The position numbers and the translations under genes were made by a program. The notes under the pieces were generated by a model that was not told where the DNA came from, did not search any database, and worked only from the letters and a program-made list of their open reading frames with translations. DNA of 7,073 nucleotides, from assembly GCA_021205375.1 (NCBI GenBank), contig JAJPXR010000163.1:1-7073 (forward strand), written 5' to 3'. This stretch comes from Clostridiales bacterium. Its GTDB lineage: Bacteria; Bacillota; Clostridia; Oscillospirales; Oscillospiraceae. The stretch's first letter is position 1; the number at the start of each line of letters is the position of its first letter. Of this stretch, positions 1 to 5,951 are shown piece after piece.

Positions 1-41
1 TATTTTTGAGGGTTATTTTTCTCTGCCCCAACTCTTGACAT
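1..41 (-). CDS. possible 5' end of an unidentified gene running off the left edge
   Basis: An ATG at 41-39 on the minus strand opens a frame with no stop to the window edge. It reads MSRVGAEKNNPQK, and then the sequence is cut. A short purine-rich ribosome site (AAAAAAGG, with AAGG four bases from the ATG) precedes it. An in-frame GTG at 56-54 is an alternative start, but AAAGGA is then only about one base away, which is too close. The thirteen codons are too few to recognise a family. Support comes from the context: the frame lies beyond the lepB terminator, and an extended -10 promoter candidate lies about 90 bases upstream. It could equally be a chance open stretch. Confidence 0.3.
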   Translation of the reverse strand, partial: MSRVGAEKNNPQK

Positions 42-63
42 AGAACCTTTTTTCACTTCCTTT

Positions 64-88
64 CTGCGCGTTTTCGCCGCTTGCGCAG
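64..88 (-). other. inverted repeat in the presumed leader of the left-edge gene
   Basis: CTGCGC (64-69) and GCGCAG (83-88) form a perfect 6-bp stem around a 13-base loop. No run of U follows it on either strand, so it is not a standard terminator. It would lie in the 5' leader of the possible left-edge gene if the promoter candidate at 131-139 is used. The rest of 1-261 shows no gene or RNA that I can support. Confidence 0.25.
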
Positions 89-130
89 TTATTTTCCGCA
101 CACATAACGGTTCCGCTGACGCTACAGAGT

Positions 131-139
131 ATTTTAGCA
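131..139 (-). promoter_or_regulatory. possible extended -10 promoter facing left
   Basis: The minus strand reads TGCTAAAAT, which fits the extended -10 pattern TGnTATAAT. No good -35 box lies 16 to 18 bases upstream; the 17-base position reads TGGAAT. The predicted start point is near 124, giving a leader of about 83 bases before the ATG at 41. Its place between the lepB terminator and the presumed left-edge gene is what makes it credible. Confidence 0.35.
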
Positions 140-266
140 TTTTGCCCTCTGAAATTCCAGTGCAAATCCCACAGTTTTCTTCCCTATAAAACCGGTTAAA
201 TGTGAATTACTGCACAATAACAGTGAAAAATGCGAAACAAAATTTGTCACACCACCTCTGTTAGCG

Positions 267-299
267 AAAAAGGACAGACTTCGTCAAAGTCCGTCCTTT
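267..299 (-). terminator. intrinsic terminator of the ymdB-lepB unit
   Basis: On the minus strand the arm at 299-287 pairs with the arm at 281-269. This makes a 13-bp stem with a single G-U pair and a five-base loop (TGACG), and it runs into five T at 271-267. It lies 38 bases after the lepB stop codon. Read on the plus strand, the wobble becomes an A-C mismatch and TTTGGTTTTG follows, so it may also stop rightward transcription, less efficiently. Confidence 0.92.
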
Positions 300-337
300 G
301 GTTTTGCGTTTTGCAGTGTTTTTTCTGCGTCTGTTCC

Positions 338-958
338 TCAGCTCAGCCACCTGGCGTCAGAGAAGGGGAAAAAGACACAGACCGCCTTGCCCAGCACATA
401 CCGGGTGTCCACCATACCCAAGCTGGCGTAGCGGCTGTCGGTGGAGCCGTTGCGGTTATCGCCCATGACGAAGATGCAGCCCTCCGGCACCTGGAAGCTG
501 CTGTACACCATGCCGTCCCGCTCCACCATGTAGTCGTCCCCGTACTGCTCGGTGCCCTCATTGGCGAAGTTCAGATAGTCCTCCTCCAGGGCGACGCCGT
601 CCACATAGACGGTGTTGGTATCGTAGTCGATTTCCACCGTCTGACCCTCCACGGCGATGACTCGCTTGACAATAGCCTCGGAATCGTCCTCATAGGGGAA
701 CCCGTCCTTTTTCAGCACCACGACATCTCCCTGTTGGGGCGTGTAGCCGATGCGCTGGATGAGCATGGCGTCGCCATCGTGGAGAGTAGGGTACATGGAG
801 GAACCGGACACGCCGAATACCATGCCAAAAAACGTAAAGAAGATGGTGATAAACACCAGCACCAGGGCCAGGGTTTGCAGCCAGTCATAGACATCTCTGC
901 GCCAGCCCTCGCTGGCGACGTCCGGTTCGGTCTGGTTTTCAGGAATTTTCTGACTCAT
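338..958 (-). CDS. lepB: type I signal peptidase
   Basis: This 206-residue membrane serine protease cuts signal peptides from exported proteins on the outer face of the membrane. A short polar N-terminus is followed by one hydrophobic segment at about residues 27-48. Next comes the catalytic box GSSMYPT with nucleophile Ser54. Lys98 in AIVKRVIAVEG is the general base of the Ser/Lys dyad. The conserved MGDNRNGSTDSR box is at 165-176. A single membrane segment and about 200 residues are typical of Gram-positive SipS-type enzymes. The ATG at 956-958 lies 23 bases after the ymdB stop. Its ribosome site is weak (GAGG about 13 bases upstream), so translation may be coupled to ymdB. A strong terminator follows. 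The family assignment is secure, but substrate preference cannot be read. Confidence 0.96.
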   Translation of the reverse strand: MSQKIPENQTEPDVASEGWRRDVYDWLQTLALVLVFITIFFTFFGMVFGVSGSSMYPTLHDGDAMLIQRIGYTPQQGDVVVLKKDGFPYEDDSEAIVKRVIAVEGQTVEIDYDTNTVYVDGVALEEDYLNFANEGTEQYGDDYMVERDGMVYSSFQVPEGCIFVMGDNRNGSTDSRYASLGMVDTRYVLGKAVCVFFPFSDARWLS

Positions 959-981
959 AGTTCTGTCTGTACCTCATGCCG

Positions 982-1761
982 TCAGTCGGTGATGTCAATG
1001 CGCTCTGCGCGCAGGCAGGTGCGCTTGTCGCTGTCCACCGTGAAGAGGACGGCGTTGAGCTGGCAGGGGCCGGGGGCCGGTTCGTACCGGCGGGGCAGCC
1101 CGCCCAGGAATTTGTTGATGGAGATCTGCGGCTGGATGCCGATGACGGAATTTCTGGGGCCGGTCATGCCCAAATCGGTGACATAACCAGTGCCTTTGGA
1201 CAGCACCCGGTTGTCGGCAGTGGGAACGTGGGTGTGGGTCCCCCAAAGGGCGGAAACCCGCCCGTCCAGATACCAGCCCAGGGCCAGTTTTTCGCTGGTG
1301 GCCTCGGCGTGGAAGTCTGCCAGGACGATGTCTGCGTCCATCTTCGCCAGGACAGAATCTGCCACCGTGAAAGGATTATCTACGTTGGGGTCCATCTCCA
1401 CCCGGCCAATCAGGTTGACCACTCCGATGCGCAGGCCCATCGGTCCCTCGTAGACCGCCCAGCCCCGGCCTGGGAGACGCTGGGGGAAGTTGGCAGGCCG
1501 GAGGATATACCGGTTATCATCTAAAAACTGAGTGATTTTGATTTTGCCCCAGGTGTGGTTGCCCAGGGTGATGACATCCGCCCCGGCGGTGAAAATGTCC
1601 AGTGCGTTGTCCTCGGTCAGCCCCACACCGGCGGCGTTTTCGCCGTTGACCACGGTGAAGTGGACCTGGTTAAGCCGTTTGAGCGTAGGGAGATGGCGGC
1701 GCAGGCAGGTGACGCCGGATTGGGACACCACATCCCCCACGGCGAGAATGTTCAGTAGCAT
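982..1761 (-). CDS. ymdB: YmdB-family metallophosphoesterase (TIGR00282 type)
   Basis: This 259-residue protein closely resembles Bacillus subtilis YmdB, a dinuclear-metal phosphodiesterase that acts on 2',3'-cyclic nucleotides and influences biofilm and sporulation decisions. All expected metal and catalytic positions are visible: Asp10 (VGDVV), Glu41-Asn42 (NGENAA), Asn68-His69 (GNHTW), His151 (DFHAEATSEK) and His176/His178 (GTHTHV). I chose the ATG at 1761-1759 for three reasons. It begins at the family's usual start (MLLNILAVGDVV), it has GGAAAGGGG about six bases upstream, and it lies about 24 bases after a predicted sigma-A start point. A longer frame reaches a TTG at 1884, but that extension contains the promoter itself. 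In B. subtilis the gene follows rny; here it precedes lepB, with which it probably shares a transcript. The cellular role in this organism is inferred. Confidence 0.95.
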   Translation of the reverse strand: MLLNILAVGDVVSQSGVTCLRRHLPTLKRLNQVHFTVVNGENAAGVGLTEDNALDIFTAGADVITLGNHTWGKIKITQFLDDNRYILRPANFPQRLPGRGWAVYEGPMGLRIGVVNLIGRVEMDPNVDNPFTVADSVLAKMDADIVLADFHAEATSEKLALGWYLDGRVSALWGTHTHVPTADNRVLSKGTGYVTDLGMTGPRNSVIGIQPQISINKFLGGLPRRYEPAPGPCQLNAVLFTVDSDKRTCLRAERIDITD

Positions 1762-1791
1762 TGTTTTGCCCCTTTCCAGGGTGATACCGTC

Positions 1792-1820
1792 AGTATACGC
1801 CTGCTGCGGGAAAAGTGCAA
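1792..1820 (-). promoter_or_regulatory. sigma-A promoter of ymdB-lepB
   Basis: The minus strand shows TTGCAC (1820-1815), a 17-base spacer, then TATACT (1797-1792). The start point should be near 1785, giving a leader of about 24 bases. This makes ymdB-lepB a unit of its own even though it follows cysA closely. Confidence 0.82.
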
Positions 1821-1839
1821 ACAAAAGTTTACCGCTTTT

Positions 1840-1862
1840 CGGCAAGCGAAACGCCTTTGCCG
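1840..1862 (-). terminator. hairpin after cysA, possible weak terminator
   Basis: On the minus strand CGGC, AA and GCG pair with CGC, TT and GCCG around a TTT loop. This gives about nine pairs with two single-base bulges, and the hairpin starts 27 bases past the cysA stop codon. It is followed by AAAAGCGGTAAACTTTTGTTT rather than a clean U run, so as an intrinsic terminator it would be weak. It could allow read-through into ymdB, or serve as a 3' stabilising structure. Confidence 0.35.
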
Positions 1863-1889
1863 TCCTGACAGTATTGTGCGGCAAAAATC

Positions 1890-2951
1890 CTACTCCATGT
1901 TCACGTCCGCCAACAGTTCATTTTCCACCACCTGGGTCCGCTCTCCTTCAATGCAGTAGACCCGGTGCAAAAAGACGTTCATGTGCTCCCCCAAGCGAAG
2001 CTCCCGGCGCTCCAGAGAGCGGTTGGTCAGCAGCGTGATGTCGTGGACCTTCAGGCGCACCTCCAGGGAGTTGCCCCGAAAGCTGATACCGGTGACCACA
2101 CCGTCCTCCGCCCGGTCCGCGTAGGGTTGCATTTGCAGATTGTCCTTCTTGAAGGCGTCCACAAACTCCGGGCGAATGAGAATTTTCTGTCCTTCCGGCA
2201 GCTTCTCAAAGCCGCGGAACCCGGACAATCCCTCCACTACACTGGAATTGCCTGCAAACTGGGCGACAAAGGGGGTCTGTGGGTGCAGGTAAATCTCCGT
2301 CGGCGTCCCCATCTGCTCGATGCGGCCCTCGTTGAGGATGATAATGTCGTCGGCCACCTCCAGCGCTTCCTCCTGGTCATGGGTGACGAAGATGCTGGTG
2401 ATGCCCACCTGAACGATCATGTCCCGGAGCCAGACCCGCAGTTCCTTGCGTACCTTGGCGTCGATGGCGGCGAATGGCTCATCCAGCAGCAGCAGACTGG
2501 GGCCTGGGGCGATGGCTCTGGCAAAGGCCACCCGCTGCCGCTGGCCGCCGGAGAGCTGGTTGGGATACCGCTTTTCCAGTCCCTCCAGGCCGATGAGCTG
2601 AATCAGCTCCGTGACCCGCGCGCGAATTTCCGCCTTGCTCTTCTTCTGCACCTTCAAACCAAAGGCGATGTTGTCGTAGACGTTCATGTAGCGGAACAGG
2701 GCGTAGTTTTGGAACACAAATCCAATCCCGCGCTCCCCCGCCGGGACATCGTTGACGTTTTTCCCGTTGATGAGGATGTCGCCGCTGTTCTGCTGTTCCA
2801 GTCCCGCGATCATGCGGAGGATGGTGGTCTTGCCGCTGCCGCTGGGACCCAGCAGCGCCGCCATTTTGCCCTGCTCCACGCCAAAGGTGATGTCTTTGGC
2901 CGCCTCGTAGTCGTCGAACCGCTTGCAAAGCTGTTTTGTCTCAATGAACAT
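1890..2951 (-). CDS. cysA: sulfate ABC transporter ATP-binding protein
   Basis: This 353-residue cytoplasmic ATPase powers the CysT/CysW channel. The motifs in order are Walker A GPSGSGKTT (35-43), Q-loop Gln81 in VFQNYALF, signature LSGGQRQR (133-140), Walker B LLLLDEP with Asp157 and Glu158, and H-loop His191 in VTHDQEEA. After about residue 240 comes a regulatory/TOBE-like region (ILIRPEF, then GVVTGISFRGNSLEVRL) typical of the CysA/MalK group. The D-loop region reads AAID where GALD is common. The ATG directly abuts the TAA of cysW with no spacer, and AGGAGG sits eight bases upstream inside the cysW 3' end, so the two are probably translationally coupled. Assignment to sulfate, rather than another import ATPase, rests on the operon and the binding protein. 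Confidence 0.96.
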   Translation of the reverse strand: MFIETKQLCKRFDDYEAAKDITFGVEQGKMAALLGPSGSGKTTILRMIAGLEQQNSGDILINGKNVNDVPAGERGIGFVFQNYALFRYMNVYDNIAFGLKVQKKSKAEIRARVTELIQLIGLEGLEKRYPNQLSGGQRQRVAFARAIAPGPSLLLLDEPFAAIDAKVRKELRVWLRDMIVQVGITSIFVTHDQEEALEVADDIIILNEGRIEQMGTPTEIYLHPQTPFVAQFAGNSSVVEGLSGFRGFEKLPEGQKILIRPEFVDAFKKDNLQMQPYADRAEDGVVTGISFRGNSLEVRLKVHDITLLTNRSLERRELRLGEHMNVFLHRVYCIEGERTQVVENELLADVNME

Positions 2952-3815
2952 TTACAATCCCTCCTGCTCCTCGGACTTTCTCGCCCGCCATTCAGCGATA
3001 TTCTTCAAAATCAGCATGACCAGCGCCAGCAGCACCAGAAGCGAGGACACTGCAAATGCCTGTGTGATGGCCTCCGCCCCGCCGGACATATAGAGGGCAT
3101 CCACCTCCAGGGGAAGGGTGAAGGTCTCGCCTCTGGCCTTGGAGACGGCGTAGACCGCGCCGAACTCCCCGAAAGCCCGCGCCGCGCACAGCACCATTCC
3201 GTAAATGAGCGACCATTTGATGTGGGGCAGCGTGACCCGGCGGAAGATGGTAAAGCCTCCCGCCCCCAGTAGGGCGGCGGCCTCCTCCTCGGCGTTGCCC
3301 TGGAGGTTCATGGCGGGCAGCAGCTCCCGCAGCACATAGGGGAAGGTGACAAAAATCGTCGCCAGCACCACGCCGGGGATGGAGAACACCAGGGCGATGT
3401 CCGTGCCAAAGGTGTCGTTGAACCAGTTGACCACCGGCGTGGCCAAACCGCTGCGGCCAAACATCATAATGAAAGCCAGGCCCGCGATGACCGGAGAGAT
3501 GGAAAAGGGAATGTCAATTAAGGTCGTCAGCACGCTTTTGCCCCGAAACTCAAACTTGGTCAGCAGCCAGGAGGCCACCAGCGCGAAAAACGTGTCCACC
3601 AGCAGGGCGATGACCGCCGCCAGCAGCGTGACCCGAAGAGCCGAGAGGGTGGTCTTGGCCGTGACCGCGCTCCAGTACAGCGCCCAGCCGTCCTTCAGCG
3701 CCCGGTAGAGGACTTCCACCAGTGGCCAGACCAGCATCACCGCAAAGAACAGCACCCCTATTATAATGAGCGCGATTTGTCCCGCCGACAGGCGGGCTTT
3801 TTTCTTCTGTTTCAT
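2952..3815 (-). CDS. cysW: sulfate ABC transporter permease CysW
   Basis: This 287-residue inner-membrane subunit forms the sulfate channel together with CysT. A basic N-terminus (MKQKKKARLS) precedes a first hydrophobic segment at about residues 13-35, followed by several more (about 62-85, 105-120, 142-160, 200-215 and 252-272). The cytoplasmic EAA loop that docks with the ATPase is at about 176-197 (EEEAAALLGA ending RRVTLP). The segments IKWSLIYGMVL, ARAFGEFGAV and TLPLEVDALY are hallmarks of CysW. The ATG has GGAGG five bases upstream, in the 12-base gap after the cysT stop. Length is normal and all expected segments are present. Confidence 0.95.
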   Translation of the reverse strand: MKQKKKARLSAGQIALIIIGVLFFAVMLVWPLVEVLYRALKDGWALYWSAVTAKTTLSALRVTLLAAVIALLVDTFFALVASWLLTKFEFRGKSVLTTLIDIPFSISPVIAGLAFIMMFGRSGLATPVVNWFNDTFGTDIALVFSIPGVVLATIFVTFPYVLRELLPAMNLQGNAEEEAAALLGAGGFTIFRRVTLPHIKWSLIYGMVLCAARAFGEFGAVYAVSKARGETFTLPLEVDALYMSGGAEAITQAFAVSSLLVLLALVMLILKNIAEWRARKSEEQEGL

Positions 3816-3827
3816 TGCGTCCTCCCC

Positions 3828-4661
3828 TCACCGGGTCCGCCGGGCGGCGAACCACTGCACTAGATTCAGCAGGAACATCAGCAGGAAAGAAATCGCCAGC
3901 AGCACCAGGGCGATGGCCGCGGCGCCAACATAGTCCGCGCTGCCCGAATTGAGCTTCTGCATTATGACATAGGACACCACCTGGGTGCCATTTTTGCTGC
4001 TGTTGCCGGAGATGTAAATGACGCTGCCGTACTCGCCGATGCCCCGCGCCAGGGCCAGCCCGAAGCCGGTCAGCAGGGCCGGGGTCAGCTCCGGCAGGAT
4101 GACGTGGCGGAAGGTGAACCCCCGCGACGCCCCCAGCATCAGCGCCGCCTCCTCGCAGGAGGGCGGCAGCTTGCGCAGCACCGGCTGGATGGAGCGCACC
4201 ACAAAGGGGATGCCCACGAACACCAGGGCAATGACCAGTCCCACCCGGCTATAAGAGCCTTGGATACCGATGCGGCTCAGCGCCTGGCCCAGCACCCCCT
4301 GGTCGGAGTACATCTTCGCCAGCGTGATGCCCGCCACGGCGGTGGGCAGGGCGAAGGGCAGCTCGATCATGCCGTCGATGAGCCGCTTGCCCGGAAACTC
4401 ATAGCGCTCCAGAATCCAGGCCAAAATCAGCCCAAACACACAGTTGATGGCCGCCGCAATCAGGGCGCACAGGATGCTGGTCCGGAAGGCCCCCACCACG
4501 TTGCTCCGGGTGATGGTCTCCCAAAACTCCGCCGGGGTCAGCTCGAAGGAGCGGATCAGCACCGAGGCCAGCGGTAGCAGAATCAGCAGTGACAGCATGG
4601 TGACAGTGATACCCAGCGTCAGGCCAAAGCCCGGAATCACTCTGTTTCGTTTCTGTTTCAT
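3828..4661 (-). CDS. cysT: sulfate ABC transporter permease CysT
   Basis: This 277-residue membrane protein is the partner of CysW (also called CysU). Hydrophobic segments lie at about 13-37, 60-83, 99-117, 138-157, 193-208 and 246-268. The EAA loop is at about 169-190 (CEEAALMLGAS ending HVILP). It is followed by ALLTGFGLALARGIGEYGSV and ISGN, sequences typical of the CysT group. The frame extends upstream to a TTG overlapping the sbp stop. The ATG at 4659-4661 is preferred because GGAG sits six bases before it and it begins MKQKRNR, much like the CysW start. It lies 11 bases after sbp. Family and role are clear. Confidence 0.95.
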   Translation of the reverse strand: MKQKRNRVIPGFGLTLGITVTMLSLLILLPLASVLIRSFELTPAEFWETITRSNVVGAFRTSILCALIAAAINCVFGLILAWILERYEFPGKRLIDGMIELPFALPTAVAGITLAKMYSDQGVLGQALSRIGIQGSYSRVGLVIALVFVGIPFVVRSIQPVLRKLPPSCEEAALMLGASRGFTFRHVILPELTPALLTGFGLALARGIGEYGSVIYISGNSSKNGTQVVSYVIMQKLNSGSADYVGAAAIALVLLAISFLLMFLLNLVQWFAARRTR

Positions 4662-4672
4662 ACCGCGCTCCG

Positions 4673-5734
4673 TCAACTGTTGTAAATCTCGTCAAAAATG
4701 GCGTCGTCCTGGAAGAAGGTCTCATAGGCTTCATCCCAGCCACCGAAGTCGTCGATGGTACACAGCTCCACGTCCAGGTCAAACACGTCGGAGAACTCGC
4801 TCAGAATCTCCTGGTTGGTGGGCCGGTAGTAATACTCCCCGATGAGGCGCTGGGCCTCATCGGTGTAGAGGTAGTCCAGATACTCCTGCGCCACATCCTC
4901 CGTGTCGTGCTTCGCCACATTCTCGTCCACGATGGCCACCGAAGGCTCCGCCAGAATGCTGACGCTGGGGGTGATGATCTCATATTCGTCGGGATAGTCC
5001 GCCAGGGTCTGGAGGGCCTCGTTTTCCCAGGCGATCAGCACATCCCCTTGCCCGTTCTCCACAAAAGTGGTAGTCGCGCCCCGTGCGCCGGAGTCCATCA
5101 CCAGCACATTGGCGTAAAGTTCGCGCATAAACTCCTTGATTTGTTCCTCATCCTCGCCGTACTGCTGCTCAGCGTAGTACCAGGCGGCCAGGAAGTTCCA
5201 GCAGGCCCCGCCGGAGGACTTGGGGTCCGGGGTGATGATGTCCACGTCCTCCTGGAGCAGGTCGTCCCAGTCCTGGATGTTCTTCTCGTTCCCGGCCCGC
5301 ACCAGGAAAACGATGGTGGAGGTATAGGGGGAGCTGTTGTTGTCGAACTCGTCCAGCCAGCCCTCGTCGATCATCCCCTCCTGCTCGATGAGGGTGATGT
5401 CGTGAGCCAGAGCCAGCGTCACCACATCGGCCTCGTTGCCCTCGATGACGGAGCGGGCCTGGGACCCGGAACCGCCGTGGGACTGGGTGATCTCTACCGC
5501 CGTGCCATAGGTCTCCTCGTAGTAGGCGGCGAACAACTCGTTATACGCCTCGTAAAACTCCCGCGTGGGGTCATAGGACACGTTCAGCAGTTCAATGACA
5601 TCGCTGTCCTCCCCCTCCGAGGCTTCGCCGGAGGAGGAACCGCAGCCGGTCAGCATCCCGGCCAGCAGGCAGACGCACAGGCCCAGGGCGGTCAGTTTGG
5701 GAAGGGATTTGGATTTCATCACATTGCAGCTCAT
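4673..5734 (-). CDS. sbp: sulfate-binding lipoprotein of the ABC importer
   Basis: This 353-residue extracytoplasmic lipoprotein captures sulfate. A lysine-bearing N-terminus and hydrophobic stretch lead to the lipobox LTGC, with Cys31 as the lipidated residue, then a Ser/Gly/Glu-rich tether. The core follows the Sbp family closely: NVSYDPTRE (51-59), SHGGSG (85-90), PYTSTIVFLVR (136-146), SSGGA (173-177), SGARG (215-219) and AWENEA (235-240). Positions matching the sulfate contacts of Salmonella SBP are all kept: Ser89, Ser174, Gly175, Gly176, Ala217 and Trp236. Thiosulfate as an alternative ligand is not excluded. Oddities are ALAHDI where ALAYDI is usual, ACW where ARW is usual, and an acidic C-terminal half. 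I chose the ATG at 5732-5734 because AAGGAG precedes it; the upstream in-frame TTG at 5755 lies inside an operator and upstream of that ribosome site. Confidence 0.95.
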   Translation of the reverse strand: MSCNVMKSKSLPKLTALGLCVCLLAGMLTGCGSSSGEASEGEDSDVIELLNVSYDPTREFYEAYNELFAAYYEETYGTAVEITQSHGGSGSQARSVIEGNEADVVTLALAHDITLIEQEGMIDEGWLDEFDNNSSPYTSTIVFLVRAGNEKNIQDWDDLLQEDVDIITPDPKSSGGACWNFLAAWYYAEQQYGEDEEQIKEFMRELYANVLVMDSGARGATTTFVENGQGDVLIAWENEALQTLADYPDEYEIITPSVSILAEPSVAIVDENVAKHDTEDVAQEYLDYLYTDEAQRLIGEYYYRPTNQEILSEFSDVFDLDVELCTIDDFGGWDEAYETFFQDDAIFDEIYNS

Positions 5735-5752
5735 GGGGTACTCCTTCTTAGT

Positions 5753-5762
5753 CAAACGTTTG
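5753..5762. promoter_or_regulatory. operator O1, LacI-family palindrome in the sbp leader
   Basis: CAAACGTTTG is a perfect 10-bp palindrome with the central CG favoured by LacI-family proteins. It lies within the 16-base stretch 5752-5767, which is shared with O2 at 15 of 16 positions. Its centre is about 70 bases downstream of the predicted sbp start point, just upstream of the AAGGAG ribosome site. A bound protein there could block elongating polymerase or take part in a loop with O2. The flank also resembles the E. coli PurR box. Confidence 0.78.
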
Positions 5763-5763
5763 C

Positions 5764-5794
5764 GTTTCGGAGTTGCGATTTATTTTTCCGAAAC
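5764..5794 (-). other. inverted repeat in the sbp leader
   Basis: GTTTCGG (5764-5770) and CCGAAAC (5788-5794) form a perfect 7-bp stem with a 17-base loop in the sbp leader RNA. The repeat directly abuts O1. No U run follows it in the direction of sbp transcription, and the ribosome site at about 5742-5747 is not in the stem, so it is neither a terminator nor an obvious ribosome-site lock. A smaller CCTG/CAGG hairpin (5797-5811) lies just before it in the RNA. Confidence 0.35.
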
Positions 5795-5820
5795 AACCTG
5801 TTTTTTTCAGGGTTTGACTG

Positions 5821-5829
5821 GTTTGCTTT
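5821..5829. promoter_or_regulatory. possible operator half-site over the sbp start point
   Basis: GTTTGCTTT is identical to the right arm and flank of O2 (5880-5888). The left arm is poorly conserved (TGACTG against TCAAAC), so the full 16-base match is 11 of 16. It overlaps the predicted sbp start point near 5827, where weak protein binding would directly hinder initiation. Confidence 0.3.
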
Positions 5830-5833
5830 CCTA

Positions 5834-5862
5834 AATTTACACCGTGCCGTCCCCCTTGTCAA
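5834..5862 (-). promoter_or_regulatory. sigma-A promoter of the sbp-cysTWA operon
   Basis: The minus strand carries a consensus TTGACA (5862-5857), a 17-base spacer and TAAATT (5839-5834). The start point should be near 5827, giving a leader of about 92 bases. The -35 box is perfect, so the promoter is probably strong unless repressed. O2 lies 12 bases upstream of the -35 box. Confidence 0.85.
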
Positions 5863-5874
5863 CGGCAAATTACT

Positions 5875-5884
5875 CAAACGTTTG
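5875..5884. promoter_or_regulatory. operator O2, LacI-family palindrome between divergent promoters
   Basis: This is the second copy of CAAACGTTTG, in the same extended context (5874-5889). It sits between the two back-to-back -35 boxes, 12 bases from the sbp one and 9 bases from the regulator one. Its centre is therefore near -52 of sbp and near -50 of the regulator gene. The placement allows one bound dimer to affect both promoters, and supports autoregulation. Confidence 0.8.
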
Positions 5885-5893
5885 CTTTTGCAC

Positions 5894-5922
5894 TTGCAAT
5901 CTGCGTGTGTATCCGTTACAAT
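5894..5922 (+). promoter_or_regulatory. sigma-A promoter of the LacI-family regulator
   Basis: TTGCAA (5894-5899), a 17-base spacer and TACAAT (5917-5922) form a good sigma-A promoter. The start point should be near 5929, giving a leader of about 23 bases. It is divergent from the sbp promoter, with 31 bases between the two -35 boxes. Confidence 0.8.
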
Positions 5923-5951
5923 GGTTCCAGACTGTTATGAAGAGGTGACGC

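Noticed and set aside
35..40. Consensus TTGACA on the plus strand
   Set aside because: There is no -10-like sequence 16 to 18 bases downstream, so it does not make a promoter.
158..175. tRNA T-arm-like GTGCAAATCC
   Set aside because: No matching acceptor, D-arm or anticodon arm is found around it.
230..1186. Long plus-strand open frame opposite lepB and ymdB (318 codons)
   Set aside because: It is antisense to two well-recognised genes, has no family resemblance, and follows from their codon bias. The same applies to plus-strand frames opposite cysA, cysT and sbp and to minus-strand frames opposite the regulator.
1762..1884. N-terminal extension of ymdB to a TTG at 1884
   Set aside because: The added 41 residues match nothing in the family and overlap the ymdB sigma-A promoter. 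The ATG at 1761 has a good ribosome site.
4662..4676. TTG start of cysT overlapping the sbp stop
   Set aside because: The ATG at 4661 has GGAG at good spacing and a basic N-terminus, so the overlap is not needed.
5735..5755. TTG start of sbp at 5755
   Set aside because: It lies inside operator O1 and has no ribosome site, whereas the ATG at 5734 has AAGGAG upstream and begins a proper lipoprotein signal.
5764..5807. Plus-strand terminator formed by the leader inverted repeat and the T run at 5801-5807
   Set aside because: The T run is six bases from the stem, the loop is 17 bases, and no plus-strand gene ends here.
5735..5827. SAM (S-box) riboswitch or cysteine T-box upstream of sbp
   Set aside because: The leader is only about 92 bases, has no terminator hairpin with a U run, and shows none of the conserved S-box or T-box blocks that I can recognise.
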